DNA of 33,780 nucleotides from Paracoccus sp. MKU1 (lineage in GTDB: Bacteria; Pseudomonadota; Alphaproteobacteria; Rhodobacterales; Rhodobacteraceae): assembly GCF_001447385.1 (NCBI RefSeq), contig NZ_LLWQ01000003.1:1-33780 (forward strand). The letters run 5' to 3'. The position numbers were made by a program, and so were the translations under genes. A model generated the notes under the pieces. That model saw only the letters and a list, made by a program, of their open reading frames with translations, did not search any database and was not told the origin of the DNA. Positions 17,024 to 26,195 of the stretch are shown here, piece by piece (within the stretch, counting starts at the first letter, position 1; each line of letters opens with the position of its first letter).

Positions 17024-18688
17024 TCACCTACCCCCGGAACGCGCCAAGGTCCAGCCGATCTGGATGGCGCGGCCCAGCAGATGGGCGGAAATCACCATCT
17101 GGCGCGAGGGGCGCGGCTCGACCATGGCCCGGTCGAGCAGGCAGGACGCCTCCAGCCGCAATTGCCCCACGCCGTCGTGCGCGAACAGCCATGCCTCGCC
17201 ATTGGGCAGGGTCAGATGCACCTCTTGCCCCTGCTGGCGGGCCTGGATCTCGGGGTGCAGGTGGAAGCGGATGTCGAAGGCCAGCCCTTCGTCAGGGCGG
17301 ATCTGGTCCAGCCGCGCCTGGGCGCTGGCATCCAGCGCGGCCAGCGAATCCTCGCCCCGCAGCCCCATGCCGTCGGGATCGAGCCAAAGCTCGCGCAGGT
17401 GGGTCAACCCGTGGCTGGCCAGCCAGCCGTCATGGCCGGCCAGCAGATGTGCGGGTTCCGGCGAATGCGCCGGGCCGCAATCCGGGGCGGTCAGGTTGCC
17501 CAGCGCATCGCAATCGCCGGCCCAGACCAGATCGGGACGTTCGGTCAGGATGTCGGGCTCGCCCTCCTGCCGGTTCGGGTTCAGCCGCGACGAGGACAGG
17601 CCGGCAAGGCACAGCGCCGAATGGCAGGGCGTGGCGCGGCTGGCCCTGGCCCAAAGCGGGCCGAAGCCGTCGCCGGGGCCGCAATTCACGATCAGGGGCT
17701 GGCGCGCCACGGTCAGCTCGAAGGCCAGCGTCGAGGCATGGGCGCGGACCGCCGCCGGACCGCCGGGCGGTGGCGCCGCATCCAGGATCAGCGTGGTGCG
17801 CGCCCGCACCATGCGGGCAAAGCCCATGGCCAGCCCGCTGACCGGCAGGGCCGGGCCCTCGGCGGCGCGCAGGCAGCGGTCGAGCCGCCCGGCCGCGCCG
17901 CGCCCGCCGCCGTGGAAACAGGGCAGCGCCCCGTCGGCATGGCGCAGCGCCCGCAGGATCGGCGCGATCTCGGCGATGATGGCGCGCAGTTCGGGCGGGC
18001 CGTCCAGCCCCACCTCCTCGGCCACCTCCTGCGCCCAGACCAGCAGCGCCATCGCCTCCAGCAGCGCCTCGGGCGAGCGCGCCTCGGACAGGGTGGCGAC
18101 GCCCATCGCATCGGCCTCCTCGGCCAGGGCGATCAGCGCCGGCGCGGCCATGGTCTGGCGGTCGCGCAGCGACATGGCGCCGATGGCCAGCCCCGCCAGC
18201 GCCTCGAGCCGGCACAGCCCGTCGGCGCTGTCATACCAGCTGTCACGCAGATGGTTCAGCTGCTGGTCGAGGCCGCGGAAATAGGGCTCGGCCCCGTCGC
18301 GGTCCAGGCCCGGCAGGATCATCCCGGCATGGAAGATCCAGCGCAGCACCCGCCGCCCGGTGACCTCGGGCGCCCATTCCGGCGACTCGGACTGCGGCTG
18401 GCGGTGCCGGCGCAGCCAGCGCAGGACGTGGTCCTGGGCGATGGCCCGGGCGCGGGGCGTGCCGACGGCGGCCAGGTCGTCGAGCCAGCCGAAGCCATGC
18501 AGCTCGGCCGCGACGGTCGGCGGCAGGTCGGCGGGAAAGAAATCGCCCGACAGCGTGATGCCGCCCAGATGCAGCGTGCCGCCGACGATCTGCTCGCCGC
18601 GACCGGTATGGCCGATGGCCTTGGGTTCGGGGCGGCGCAGAAACCCCCGAGGCGCGACGGAGCTATCGGTCATGGGCAACGCATTCAC
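17024..18688 (-). CDS. heparinase II/III family protein
   Basis: A protein of about 550 residues. The first half is an all-helical alpha/alpha-toroid ([51 protein letters not shown]) and the second half has the beta-sandwich heparinase II/III domain ([35 protein letters not shown]). No signal peptide is visible, so if it is a lyase it acts inside the cell or is not secreted in the usual way. In alphaproteobacteria this gene regularly sits between rsmB and purH, and its role there is unknown; true heparin cleavage is unlikely. The start could be 18688 or the ATG five codons later (18673). Neither has a good ribosome site, which fits coupling to rsmB just upstream. Confidence 0.88.
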   Translation of the reverse strand: MNALPMTDSSVAPRGFLRRPEPKAIGHTGRGEQIVGGTLHLGGITLSGDFFPADLPPTVAAELHGFGWLDDLAAVGTPRARAIAQDHVLRWLRRHRQPQSESPEWAPEVTGRRVLRWIFHAGMILPGLDRDGAEPYFRGLDQQLNHLRDSWYDSADGLCRLEALAGLAIGAMSLRDRQTMAAPALIALAEEADAMGVATLSEARSPEALLEAMALLVWAQEVAEEVGLDGPPELRAIIAEIAPILRALRHADGALPCFHGGGRGAAGRLDRCLRAAEGPALPVSGLAMGFARMVRARTTLILDAAPPPGGPAAVRAHASTLAFELTVARQPLIVNCGPGDGFGPLWARASRATPCHSALCLAGLSSSRLNPNRQEGEPDILTERPDLVWAGDCDALGNLTAPDCGPAHSPEPAHLLAGHDGWLASHGLTHLRELWLDPDGMGLRGEDSLAALDASAQARLDQIRPDEGLAFDIRFHLHPEIQARQQGQEVHLTLPNGEAWLFAHDGVGQLRLEASCLLDRAMVEPRPSRQMVISAHLLGRAIQIGWTLARSGGR

Positions 18689-18703
18689 TAGGACGGCGCA
18701 ACC

Positions 18704-19978
18704 TTAGGTCCGCCCGGCGGATTTTCGCAAGCGCGCGATGAAGAAGCCGTCCATACCGCCGCGTTCCGGCCACAGGTCGGGCCGCAGCCGCAGCCCGCCT
18801 TGGGGCGTGATCCAGCCCGGCTCGATGCCGGGGGCCCGGGGCGGCTCGACCATCAGGCCTGAATGGCGGGCAAGCGCGGCGGCAAGTTGATCCTCGCCCT
18901 CGGCGGGCAGGAGCGAGCAGGTGGCATAGACCAGCCGGCCGCCGGGTTTCAGCAACGACAGCGCATGGTCGATCAGGCGGGCCTGCAATCCGGTCAGTTC
19001 GGCAAGGCCGGCGCCGTCGCGGATGCGCGGCAGTTCGGGATGGCGGCGGATGGTGCCGGTGGCCGAACAGGGCGCATCCAACAGCACGGCGTTCAGCGGC
19101 TGGTCAGCCCGCCAGTCCAGCGCATCGGCGGCGACCAGCCGGGCCTGGAGGCCGCAGCGCGCCAGGTTCTCGGCCACGCGGGCAAGGCGCGGCTCGGAAA
19201 TGTCGATCGCCGTCACCGCGGCCCCGGCGGCGGCGAGTTGCAGGGTCTTGCCGCCCGGCGCGGCGCAGAGATCGGCGATCGCCTCGGCCGGCTGCGGATC
19301 GAGCACCCGCACCGCCAGCGCCGCGGCCGCGTCCTGCACCCACCAATCGCCCGCCGCATAGCCCGGCAGGGCCGAGACCCGGGTGCCGGCGGGCAGCCGG
19401 TGCGAACCGGTGGGCAGCGCCTCGCCCGGGCAATCCGCGCCCTTGGGCGTCAGGTCGAGCGGGGCACCGGCCTCATGCGCGGCCTCGATGGCGCGGGCGA
19501 CGTCCTCGCCCCAGGCGGCGGCGACCGGGGTGCGCAGCCAGGGCGGCATCTTCTGCGGCGAAAGCCTGGCCCAGCCTTCGGCCGCGCCGGCGACCTTGCG
19601 CAGCACCGCGTTGACCATGCCGGCGGCAGCCTGTCCCTTGCGCCCCGAGGCGCGGGCCAGCGCCACGGCGGCATTGACCGCGCCATGCGGCGCCTCGCCC
19701 AGCGCCAGCATCTCGACGGTGGCGAGCCGCAGGATGCGCATGATCTCGGGCCGCGGGCGGCGGGCCAGCAGCGGCGCCAGCAGCAGGTCGCAGCGGGCCT
19801 CGCGCCGCAGCACCTCGAGCGCCAGGCGGCGGGCACGGGCGCGTTCGGCCGGGGCAAGGCGGTCGGTCAGCGCGGCGGCCTCGTCCAGCGTCGCGCCCTC
19901 GTCCACCGCGGCCAGCAGGCGCAACGCGCCCGATCTTGCCCCGTCCCCTGCCTGTCCCTGCGCGCGCGTCTTGTTCAA
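18704..19978 (-). CDS. rsmB: RsmB, 16S rRNA (cytosine-967-C5)-methyltransferase
   Basis: RsmB methylates cytosine 967 of 16S rRNA using S-adenosylmethionine. The predicted protein has 424 residues. The N-terminal part (about 15-140) is NusB-like (GALRLLAAVDEGATLDEAA, then APHGAVNAAVALARASGRKG). The methyltransferase domain has LCAAPGGKTLQLAA, the motif IV cysteine in DAPCSATGTIRRHPEL (near 304) and the catalytic TCSLLPAEGEDQ (near 354). The start is most likely a TTG (LNKTRAQ), with GAGG six bases upstream. The frame remains open for another 1.5 kb antisense to the efflux genes, which is an effect of GC-rich codons and not real. It diverges from the DUF1674 gene 54 bases away and probably leads the heparinase-purH-lspA run. 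Confidence 0.95.
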   Translation of the reverse strand: MNKTRAQGQAGDGARSGALRLLAAVDEGATLDEAAALTDRLAPAERARARRLALEVLRREARCDLLLAPLLARRPRPEIMRILRLATVEMLALGEAPHGAVNAAVALARASGRKGQAAAGMVNAVLRKVAGAAEGWARLSPQKMPPWLRTPVAAAWGEDVARAIEAAHEAGAPLDLTPKGADCPGEALPTGSHRLPAGTRVSALPGYAAGDWWVQDAAAALAVRVLDPQPAEAIADLCAAPGGKTLQLAAAGAAVTAIDISEPRLARVAENLARCGLQARLVAADALDWRADQPLNAVLLDAPCSATGTIRRHPELPRIRDGAGLAELTGLQARLIDHALSLLKPGGRLVYATCSLLPAEGEDQLAAALARHSGLMVEPPRAPGIEPGWITPQGGLRLRPDLWPERGGMDGFFIARLRKSAGRT

Positions 19979-19984
19979 AGCCTG

Positions 19985-19988
19985 CCTC
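19985..19988 (-). promoter_or_regulatory. ribosome site supporting the TTG start of rsmB
   Basis: GAGG (inside AAGAGGCA) on the minus strand lies six bases before the TTG at 19978. No ATG or GTG with a better site is found in frame at the family's expected N terminus. Confidence 0.55.
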
Positions 19989-20032
19989 TTGCCTAGATTG
20001 GCCCCGTCTAGCGTGAAGCAGGGGAAACCGCC

Positions 20033-20206
20033 ATGACCGACCGCAAGGATCTGCCGCCCGCCGCCCAGCGCGCGCTGGCCGAGGCCGAGGAGCGCCGCCG
20101 CAAGGCGAAACCGCTGGACCTGCCGGTCGAACTGGGCGGGCGCGACGGGCCCGAGCCGGTGCGCTATGGCGATTACGAAAAGAAGGGCCTCTGCGTCGAT
20201 TTCTGA
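20033..20206 (+). CDS. DUF1674 / SDHAF4-type small protein
   Basis: A 57-residue protein beginning MTDRKDLPPAAQRALAEAEE and ending in RYGDYEKKGLCVDF, the conserved tail of DUF1674 (PF07896). Eukaryotic members are succinate dehydrogenase assembly factor 4, which helps mature the flavinylated SdhA subunit. Bacterial members probably have a similar role, but this is inference. The middle is a charged helix (EERRRKAKPLDLP). GGGGAAA lies before the ATG. It diverges from rsmB with a 54-base gap that must hold both promoters, an arrangement frequent in alphaproteobacteria. There are no succinate dehydrogenase genes in the window. Confidence 0.9.
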   Translation: MTDRKDLPPAAQRALAEAEERRRKAKPLDLPVELGGRDGPEPVRYGDYEKKGLCVDF

Positions 20207-20222
20207 TGCCGCCGCGCCTGCG

Positions 20223-20236
20223 CATGCGGTCGCATG
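20223..20236 (+). terminator. short hairpin after the DUF1674 gene
   Basis: CATGCG and CGCATG face each other across two bases, 16 bases after the stop codon, directly followed by AGTATTTGGG. The tight loop would open to four or more bases in practice. It could be a weak 3'-end signal. Confidence 0.3.
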
Positions 20237-20259
20237 AGTATTTGGGAAACGGTGAAGGC
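20236..20259 (+). repeat. TATTTG...GAAG post-stop element, copy 1
   Basis: GAGTATTTGGGAAACGG followed by TGAAGGC. It agrees with the copy at 25694 at most positions (consensus GRGTATTTGGRMAACGRWGAAG), and both lie within 30 bases of a stop codon. Nothing else was recognised between here and the acrA-like promoter region. Confidence 0.45.
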
Positions 20260-20299
20260 CGGTGCCGCTGGCGAATCCGTGATCGGCGGTGAGCCGGCC

Positions 20300-20332
20300 G
20301 TTTACTTGCCATTGGGGTTTGCCGCCTAAACA
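20300..20332 (+). promoter_or_regulatory. candidate promoter/operator of the RND efflux genes
   Basis: A dyad GTTTA...TAAAC frames a 32-base stretch that also holds two TTGCC direct repeats 13 bases apart. TTGCCA (20306-20311) and TAAACA (20327-20332) could act as -35 and -10 boxes, though with a short 15-base spacer. This sits 34 bases before the acrA-like start codon, a usual place for a TetR-type operator. No repressor gene is adjacent. Assignment is tentative. Confidence 0.3.
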
Positions 20333-20353
20333 ATGCGCCAACCACCAAACCGC

Positions 20354-20358
20354 AAGGA
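20354..20358 (+). promoter_or_regulatory. ribosome binding site of the efflux adaptor gene
   Basis: AAGGA seven bases before the ATG at 20366 selects this start over the in-frame ATG at 20333, which has no such site. Confidence 0.65.
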
Positions 20359-20365
20359 ACGGCAG

Positions 20366-21535
20366 ATGGCCTCTGGGCAGGGGATTGTGAGATGGGCGGC
20401 GCTGGCGATCCTGCTGGCGACGCAGGCTTTCGCGCAGCAGGGTCCGGGCCGGGCCGGGTCGCAGGGTCCGACCGAGGTCGGCGTGGTGGCCACCGCCGAG
20501 GAGGACGTGCCCTATACCGTCACCCTGCCCGGCCGCGCCATCGCCTATCAGCAGACCGGCATCCGACCGCAGGTCGGCGGCGAAATTCTTGAAATCCCCT
20601 ATGATCCGGGCAAGCCGGTCAAGGCCGGCGACGTGCTGTTCCGGCTGGACCCCGAGACCCTGGCCGCAGCCCTGGCCGCAGCCGAGGCCGCCGTGGCCGG
20701 GGCCGAAGCCAGCCTGACCCAGGCGCAGAACACCGTCACCCGCTATCGCCGGCTGGAGGGCTCGGGCGTCTCGGCCGTGGAGCGGGCCAATGCCGAGGTG
20801 GCGCTGAAACAGGCCGAGGCCGACCTGAAATCTGCCGAGGCGGCGCGGGACGCGGCGCGGCTGGCCTTGCAGCGCACCGAGATCAAGAGCCCGCTGGACG
20901 GGATGGCGGATGTGGCGGCGGTTTCGGTCGGGGACCTGGTGACGGCAAGCCAGTCCGAGTCGCTGACCACCATCACCCAGCTCGACCCGATCTATGTCGA
21001 CGTGTCGGAATCCAGCGCCCGCATGCTGCGCAACCGGGCGCGCATCACCGCCGGCCAGCTGGTGGTCAACGGCGGGGTAAAGACGCAGCTGATCCTGGAG
21101 ACCGGCGAGGAATACCAGGGCGAGGGGCGGATCGTCAGCCCCGGCATCGCGGTTTCGCCCACCACCGGCACGGTGCCGATCCGGCTGCAATTCGACAATC
21201 CCGACCGGATGATCCTGCCCGGCCAGTTCCTGCGGGTGAAGCTGACGCTGGGCACCACCCGCGCCGTGCTGGTGCCGCAGCGCGCGACCAGCCGCGCCTC
21301 GGACGGCACGCTGACCGCCTTCGTCGCCCGCGACGGCAAGGCCCAGCAGGTCACGCTGAGCGAACAGGGCAGCTATCGCAACAGCTGGATCGTGACCCAG
21401 GGCATCAGCCCGGGCGAGCAACTGATCGTGGACGGGCTGGAAAACCTGCGCGCCGGCGCCGAGGTCACCACCGTCCCCGTCACCATCGACGCGCAAGGCG
21501 TCGTCCGCGAGATCGGCGAGCGCGGGGAAGGCTAG
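20366..21535 (+). CDS. RND efflux periplasmic adaptor (AcrA/MexA-like)
   Basis: A 389-residue membrane fusion protein that links an inner-membrane RND pump to an outer-membrane channel. It starts with a Sec signal peptide (AALAILLATQAFAQQ) without a lipobox cysteine, so it is probably soluble in the periplasm rather than lipid-anchored. The lipoyl half-motifs (GRAIAYQQTGIRPQVGGEI, VKAGDVLFRLDP and later RTEIKSPLDGMADVAAVSVG) flank an alpha-hairpin of about 80 residues rich in Ala and Glu. The beta-barrel and membrane-proximal domains follow (VSPTTGTVPIRLQFDNP, then ILPGQFLRVKL). It is three bases before the pump gene, so the two form one unit. Confidence 0.95.
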   Translation: MASGQGIVRWAALAILLATQAFAQQGPGRAGSQGPTEVGVVATAEEDVPYTVTLPGRAIAYQQTGIRPQVGGEILEIPYDPGKPVKAGDVLFRLDPETLAAALAAAEAAVAGAEASLTQAQNTVTRYRRLEGSGVSAVERANAEVALKQAEADLKSAEAARDAARLALQRTEIKSPLDGMADVAAVSVGDLVTASQSESLTTITQLDPIYVDVSESSARMLRNRARITAGQLVVNGGVKTQLILETGEEYQGEGRIVSPGIAVSPTTGTVPIRLQFDNPDRMILPGQFLRVKLTLGTTRAVLVPQRATSRASDGTLTAFVARDGKAQQVTLSEQGSYRNSWIVTQGISPGEQLIVDGLENLRAGAEVTTVPVTIDAQGVVREIGERGEG

Positions 21536-21538
21536 GGC

Positions 21539-24500
21539 ATGGCGCAGTTCTTCATCCACCGCCCGGTCTTTGCCTGGGTGCTGGCCATCGTGACCATGCT
21601 GATCGGCAGCTGGTCTCTGATCGGCCTACCGGTGTCGCAATATCCCGACATCGCGCCGACCACGATCCGCATCACCGCCAGCTATTCCGGGGCCACGGCG
21701 CGGGCGGTGCAGAATTCGGTCACCACGCCGATCGAAGATGCGCTGACCGGGCTGGACGGGCTGCTCTATACCATCTCGTCGGCCTCGACCGGGCGCAGCG
21801 TGATCGAGATGATCTTCGACGACAGCGTGGACCCGGTCGATGCGCTGAACGAGGTGCAGTCCAAGGTCCGCTCGGTCGAAAGCCGTCTGCCGACGCCGGT
21901 GCAGAACGACGGCGTCTCGGTCACGCGCTCGTCCTCGTCGATCCTGATGGTCGGCTCGCTGGTCTCGACCACCGGGCAGCATTCCACCATCGAGCTGGGC
22001 AACCTGCTGGAACAGGTGGTCGAAGGCCCGGTCAAGCGCACCGAAGGCGTGGGCGGGGTCAATGTCTTCGGCTCGGGCTATGCCATGCGGATCTGGATGG
22101 ACCCGCTGCGGCTGGCGCAGTTCCAGCTGACCCCCACCGACCTGACCACCGCCGTGGCGCAGCAGAACAGCACCGTCTCGGTCGGCGCGCTGGGCGAGCA
22201 GCCGGTGGTGGCGGGCCAGCAGTTCACCGCCAACATCACCGCGCAAAGCCAGCTGACCTCGGTCGAGGATTTCCGCAACATCCTGCTGAAGACCGGCGAG
22301 GACGGCGCCACCGTGCGGTTGGGCGACGTGGCCGAGGTCGAGATCGGCCAGACCCGCTATGGCCGCGATTCGCGCTTCAACGGCATGAACGCCTCGGGCT
22401 TCGCGGTGAACCTGGCCACCGGCGCCAATGCGGTCGAGACCGCCAATGCGGTGCGCGCCACGCTGGAAGGGCTGAAGAACGCCCTGCCGGAAGGGGTCGA
22501 GGTGCATATCGCCTATGACACCGCGCCTTTCGTCGAGCTGTCGATCGAGAAGGTCTATCACACGCTGATCGAGGCCATCGGGCTGGTGTTCCTGGTGATC
22601 CTGCTGTTCCTGCAAAACTGGCGGGCGACGCTGATCCCGATCATCGCCATTCCGGTCGTGCTGCTGGGCACCTTCGCCATGCTGGCGGCGCTGGGATATT
22701 CGGTGAACACGCTGACCATGTTCGCCATGGTGCTGGCCATCGGCCTCTTGGTGGACGACGCCATCGTCGTGGTCGAGAACGTCGAGCGGGTGATGGAGGA
22801 GGACGGGCTGGGCCCCGTCGAGGCCACGGAAAAGAGCATGGGCCAGATCAGCGGCGCGCTGATCGGCATCGCGCTGGTCTTGTCGGCGGTGTTCCTGCCC
22901 ATGGGCTTCATGCCCGGCTCGACCGGGGTGATCTATCGCCAGTTCTCGGTCACCATCATCACCGCCATGGTGCTGTCGCTGCTGGTGGCGCTGATCCTGA
23001 CGCCGGCGATGTGCGCGAGCCTCTTGCGGCAAAGCCACGGCCCGGCCCGCTTCGCCCCCGCCCGCTGGTTCAATGCCGGGTTCGACCGGGTGACGCGCGG
23101 CTATTCCGCCACCGTGCGCCGCAGCCTGCGCCGGCCGATGCTGGTCATGCTGCTGCTTGCAGCCATCAGCTATGGCGCGACCGATCTGTTCGGCCGCATG
23201 CACACCACCTTCATCCCCGGCGAGGACCAGGGCGTGCTGCAATCGCGCATCACTCTGACCGAGGGCTCGACCGCGCAGCAGACCGCCGCCGTGGTGCAGG
23301 AGATCGAGGATTACATGCTGACCGAGGAAAGGGCGGCGGTGGATTCGGTCTTCGTCGCCATGGGTTTCGGCTTTTCCGGCACCTCGCAAAGCCGGGCCAT
23401 GGTCTTCGTCAAGCTGCGCGACTTCGACGAGCGCCAGGACCCCTCCCTATCGGCCAGCGCCATCGCCTCGCGCGCCAATGCCCGGTTCGAGAACCACCGG
23501 GCGGGGCGGATCACCTTCCTGCAACCGCCGGCGATTCCGCGGCTGGGCAATGCGGCCGGGTTCAGCATGTTCCTGCTGGACCAGTCCGGCGGCGGGACCG
23601 AGGCGCTGACCCAGGCCGCCAAGGCGCTGGAGCAGGCCGCCGCCGAGGATCCGCGCCTGCAAAGCGTCGAAAGCAGCGGCACCGAGACCGAGGCGGCACT
23701 GAAGATCGACATCGACCAGCAAAAGGCGGAAAGCCTGGGCGTCAGCCTGTCGGGCGTCAATGCCATGCTCTCGACCATCTTCGCCGGCACCGAGGTGAAC
23801 GATTTCGCGCTTGGCGCGCAGCTGCGCCCGGTGATCGTGCAGGGGGCGGCGGCGAACCGCATGCAGCCCGAGGACGTGGACAGCTGGTATGCCCGCAACG
23901 CCAATGGCGAGATGGTGCCCTTTACCGCCTTCATGACCACCCGCTGGGAACCGGTCGAGCCGAGCCTGTCGCGCATGGACAGCATCGACGCCATCGAGAT
24001 CACCGGCCAACAAAGCGACAGCGCCAGCTCGGGCGAGGCGATGACGGCCATGGAGGAGCTGGTGGCGCAGTTGTCCGGCGGCTACGGCACCGCCTGGACC
24101 GGGCTGTCCTATCAGGAGCGGCAGTCGGGCAACCAGGCGCCCTACCTGTTCGCGCTTTCGGCGCTGGTGGTGTTCCTGTCGCTGGCGGCGCTTTACGAAA
24201 GCTGGTCGATCCCCTTCTCGGTCATGCTGGCGGTGCCGGTCGGGGTGCTGGGCGCGGTGGTGGCGGCGCTGACCTTCGGCCAGGCCAATGACGTCTATTT
24301 CAAGGTCGGCATCCTGACCACCATCGGCCTGGCCGCCAAGAACGCCATCCTGATCGTCGAATTCGCCCGTGACCTGGAGCAGTCCTCCGGCCGCACTGCC
24401 ATCGAGGCGGCGGTCGAGGCGGCGCGGCTGCGGCTGCGGCCGATCCTGATGACCTCGCTGGCCTTCATCCTGGGCGTGCTGCCGCTGGCCATCGCCACCG

Positions 24501-24640
24501 GCGCGGGGGCGGCGGCGCAGAACTCGATCGGCATCGGGGTGATGGGCGGCATGATCGCCGCGACCTTCCTCGGCATCTTCATGGTCCCGGCATTCTACGT
24601 TACCGTGCGCCGGCTGACTGACAGGAGGGCCCGGACATGA
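21539..24640 (+). CDS. RND multidrug efflux transporter (AcrB/HAE1 type)
   Basis: A 1033-residue inner-membrane proton-driven pump of the HAE1 family, of full length. It has the twelve-helix layout with two large periplasmic loops. The proton relay is present: Asp406-Asp407 in [18 protein letters not shown] and Lys934 in [17 protein letters not shown]-terminal family blocks [13 protein letters not shown] and [15 protein letters not shown] are also intact. It follows the adaptor gene by three bases and overlaps selD by four bases. No outer-membrane factor is adjacent; a TolC-type gene is 3.5 kb downstream beyond unrelated genes. Substrates cannot be predicted, though HAE1 pumps usually export hydrophobic and amphiphilic compounds. 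Confidence 0.97.
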   Translation: MAQFFIHRPVFAWVLAIVTMLIGSWSLIGLPVSQYPDIAPTTIRITASYSGATARAVQNSVTTPIEDALTGLDGLLYTISSASTGRSVIEMIFDDSVDPVDALNEVQSKVRSVESRLPTPVQNDGVSVTRSSSSILMVGSLVSTTGQHSTIELGNLLEQVVEGPVKRTEGVGGVNVFGSGYAMRIWMDPLRLAQFQLTPTDLTTAVAQQNSTVSVGALGEQPVVAGQQFTANITAQSQLTSVEDFRNILLKTGEDGATVRLGDVAEVEIGQTRYGRDSRFNGMNASGFAVNLATGANAVETANAVRATLEGLKNALPEGVEVHIAYDTAPFVELSIEKVYHTLIEAIGLVFLVILLFLQNWRATLIPIIAIPVVLLGTFAMLAALGYSVNTLTMFAMVLAIGLLVDDAIVVVENVERVMEEDGLGPVEATEKSMGQISGALIGIALVLSAVFLPMGFMPGSTGVIYRQFSVTIITAMVLSLLVALILTPAMCASLLRQSHGPARFAPARWFNAGFDRVTRGYSATVRRSLRRPMLVMLLLAAISYGATDLFGRMHTTFIPGEDQGVLQSRITLTEGSTAQQTAAVVQEIEDYMLTEERAAVDSVFVAMGFGFSGTSQSRAMVFVKLRDFDERQDPSLSASAIASRANARFENHRAGRITFLQPPAIPRLGNAAGFSMFLLDQSGGGTEALTQAAKALEQAAAEDPRLQSVESSGTETEAALKIDIDQQKAESLGVSLSGVNAMLSTIFAGTEVNDFALGAQLRPVIVQGAAANRMQPEDVDSWYARNANGEMVPFTAFMTTRWEPVEPSLSRMDSIDAIEITGQQSDSASSGEAMTAMEELVAQLSGGYGTAWTGLSYQERQSGNQAPYLFALSALVVFLSLAALYESWSIPFSVMLAVPVGVLGAVVAALTFGQANDVYFKVGILTTIGLAAKNAILIVEFARDLEQSSGRTAIEAAVEAARLRLRPILMTSLAFILGVLPLAIATGAGAAAQNSIGIGVMGGMIAATFLGIFMVPAFYVTVRRLTDRRART

Positions 24641-25680
24641 ACGACCACCCCAGACTGACCTCGCTGGCGCATGGCGGCGGCTGCGGCTGCAAGCTGGCGC
24701 CCTCGGTGCTGCGCGAACTGCTGGCCGATCAGCCCATGGCGCAGGTCTTTCCGCAGCTTCTGGTCGGGACCGAGACCGCGGACGATGCCGCGGTCTGGCA
24801 GGTCGACGACAACACCTGCGTCATCGCCACCACCGATTTCTTCATGCCCATGGTGGACGATCCGCGCGCCTTCGGCCGCATCGCCGCGACCAATGCGATT
24901 TCCGACATCTATGCCATGGGCGGCCGGCCGATCATGGCGCTGGCCATCCTGGGCATGCCCATCGACAAGCTCGCCCCCGAGCAGATCCGCGAGATACTCG
25001 AGGGCGGGCGCGAGATCTGCCATGAGGCCGGCATCCCCGTCGCCGGCGGCCATTCCATCGACGCGCCCGAGCCGATCTATGGCCTGGCGGTGATCGGGCT
25101 CTGCCATCCCTCCGAATTGCGGCGCAATGCCGATGCGCGGCCGGGCGACGCGCTGATCCTGACCAAGGGGCTGGGGGTCGGCATCTATTCCGCCGCGATC
25201 AAGAAGGGGGCGCTGGACCAAGCCGGCGTGGCCGAGATGGTCGCATCGGCCACCACGCTGAACAGGATCGGCGCCGATCTGGCGAAGCGCAGCGATGTCC
25301 ATGCCATCACCGACGTGACCGGCTTCGGCATCCTGGGCCACGGGCTGGAGATCGCCCGCGGCGCCGGGCTGCGCCTGCGGCTGCGGCTCGCGGACCTGCC
25401 GCTGCTGTCGCGGGCGTCGGAGCTGGCCGAGGCGGGTTTCGTCACCGGTGCCTCGACCCGGAACTGGGCCGCCTATGGCGCCGAGGTGGAACTGCCCGAG
25501 GGCCTGCCCCTGTGGCAGCGGGCGCTGCTGACCGATCCGCAGACCTCGGGCGGGCTGCTGGTCGCCTGCGCGCCCGAGGCGGCCGGTGAGGTGCTAGATT
25601 TCATCCGCGGCACGGGTTTCCCGCTGGCGGCCGTCGTCGGCCATGCCGAGCAGGGGCGCGCGGGCATCCTGGTCGAATAG
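24637..25680 (+). CDS. selD: SelD, selenide water dikinase
   Basis: SelD makes selenophosphate from selenide and ATP for selenocysteine and selenouridine synthesis. The 347-residue protein has the glycine-rich N-terminal loop HGGGCGCKL with Cys16 at the active site and Lys19 after it; no in-frame UGA replaces the cysteine. The AIRS-type ATP-binding blocks follow ([20 protein letters not shown] with [11 protein letters not shown], then AGGHSID), and the C-terminal domain has [11 protein letters not shown] and [10 protein letters not shown]. All are intact. It begins inside the last codons of the efflux pump gene (ATGA overlap), an unexpected partner. No selA, selB, tRNA-Sec or mnmH gene is in the window, so the use of the product is open. 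Confidence 0.97.
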   Translation: MNDHPRLTSLAHGGGCGCKLAPSVLRELLADQPMAQVFPQLLVGTETADDAAVWQVDDNTCVIATTDFFMPMVDDPRAFGRIAATNAISDIYAMGGRPIMALAILGMPIDKLAPEQIREILEGGREICHEAGIPVAGGHSIDAPEPIYGLAVIGLCHPSELRRNADARPGDALILTKGLGVGIYSAAIKKGALDQAGVAEMVASATTLNRIGADLAKRSDVHAITDVTGFGILGHGLEIARGAGLRLRLRLADLPLLSRASELAEAGFVTGASTRNWAAYGAEVELPEGLPLWQRALLTDPQTSGGLLVACAPEAAGEVLDFIRGTGFPLAAVVGHAEQGRAGILVE

Positions 25681-25693
25681 CGCCGGGATTCTT

Positions 25694-25716
25694 GGGTATT
25701 TGGACAACGAAGAAGC
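25694..25716 (+). repeat. TATTTG...GAAG post-stop element, copy 2
   Basis: GGGTATTTGGACAACG followed by AAGAAGC, 13 bases after the selD stop codon. It matches copy 1 (20236) in sequence and in position relative to a stop codon. Confidence 0.45.
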
Positions 25717-25760
25717 GGCGGTCGGCGCGGAACCCGGCACCGTGGCCGGCGTTGGGGCGC

Positions 25761-25766
25761 AGGAGG
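25761..25766 (+). promoter_or_regulatory. ribosome site deciding the start of the small secreted protein
   Basis: AGGAGG lies nine bases before the ATG at 25776. The in-frame ATG at 25767 directly abuts it and so cannot use it. Confidence 0.65.
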
Positions 25767-25775
25767 ATGCCGCCC

Positions 25776-26135
25776 ATGTCGCAGATTTCCCTGTCCCGTA
25801 TCGCCGTGCTGAGCGTGGCGCTGGCCTGCCTGGCCGCGCCGCTTTCGGCCCAGACCGCCCCTGCCGAGGCGCAAAAGCCGGCACAGCCAGCCGCCGCGCC
25901 TGCCGGGGAATGCCCACCCGCCGCCGGCAAGGCGGAGCCCGCGACGCCCGAAACCGCCTCGGCCGATGGCACGGCGCCGGAGAATTCCGGCTCGACCGGC
26001 TGGACCGGCGGCACGGGCGGCTCGCAGATCGGCACCAACCCCTCGGGCGCGCATCATGCCACCCGGACCTGGCAGCCGCCCACCGCGCGCGGCCTCGACC
26101 TTGCGGGACGCCCCGAGCCCGCCCCGGCCTGCTGA
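25776..26135 (+). CDS. small secreted Rhodobacteraceae protein, unknown function
   Basis: A 119-residue protein with a Sec signal peptide (IAVLSVALACLAAPLSAQ). The mature chain is low in complexity, rich in Ala, Pro, Gly and Thr, and unlikely to fold as an enzyme. It contains the block ENSGSTGWTGGTGGSQIGTN followed by W-P-P-T-A-R-G-L-D near the end. I recall this block from uncharacterised periplasmic proteins of Rhodobacteraceae but know no function. Two cysteines remain, one in GECPP and one at the last position, which could form a disulfide. It sits between selD and a thioesterase gene with its own strong ribosome site. Confidence 0.75.
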   Translation: MSQISLSRIAVLSVALACLAAPLSAQTAPAEAQKPAQPAAAPAGECPPAAGKAEPATPETASADGTAPENSGSTGWTGGTGGSQIGTNPSGAHHATRTWQPPTARGLDLAGRPEPAPAC

Positions 26136-26184
26136 CGCGCGGAGCGATTGACGCCGATCTCCCCGCCGCCGAAGATGCGGGAAA

Positions 26185-26190
26185 AAGGAA
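26185..26190 (+). promoter_or_regulatory. ribosome site of the thioesterase gene
   Basis: AAGGAA five bases before the ATG at 26196 selects this start over an upstream in-frame TTG. Confidence 0.6.
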
Positions 26191-26195
26191 GCGCC

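Noticed and set aside
15397..17841. An 814-codon plus-strand open frame antisense to purH and the heparinase-like gene
   Set aside because: PurH on the other strand is complete and unmistakable; the antisense product has repetitive basic composition and no motif.
17024..18688. Reading the heparinase II/III gene as a true glycosaminoglycan lyase
   Set aside because: No signal peptide and a conserved place between rsmB and purH argue against extracellular polysaccharide breakdown.
18704..21559. A 951-codon open frame on the minus strand running from rsmB through the efflux adaptor region
   Set aside because: Only the first 424 codons from the rsmB stop show family sequence. The rest is antisense to the clear adaptor gene and is open because GC-rich codons rarely make stop codons on the other strand.
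21626..23389. A 587-codon minus-strand open frame inside the RND pump gene
   Set aside because: It is His- and Gln-rich noise antisense to a fully conserved pump.
24637..25680. Possible selenocysteine (in-frame UGA) in or near selD
   Set aside because: The active-site position is a cysteine codon. I noticed no UGA interrupting a conserved family in any gene of the window.
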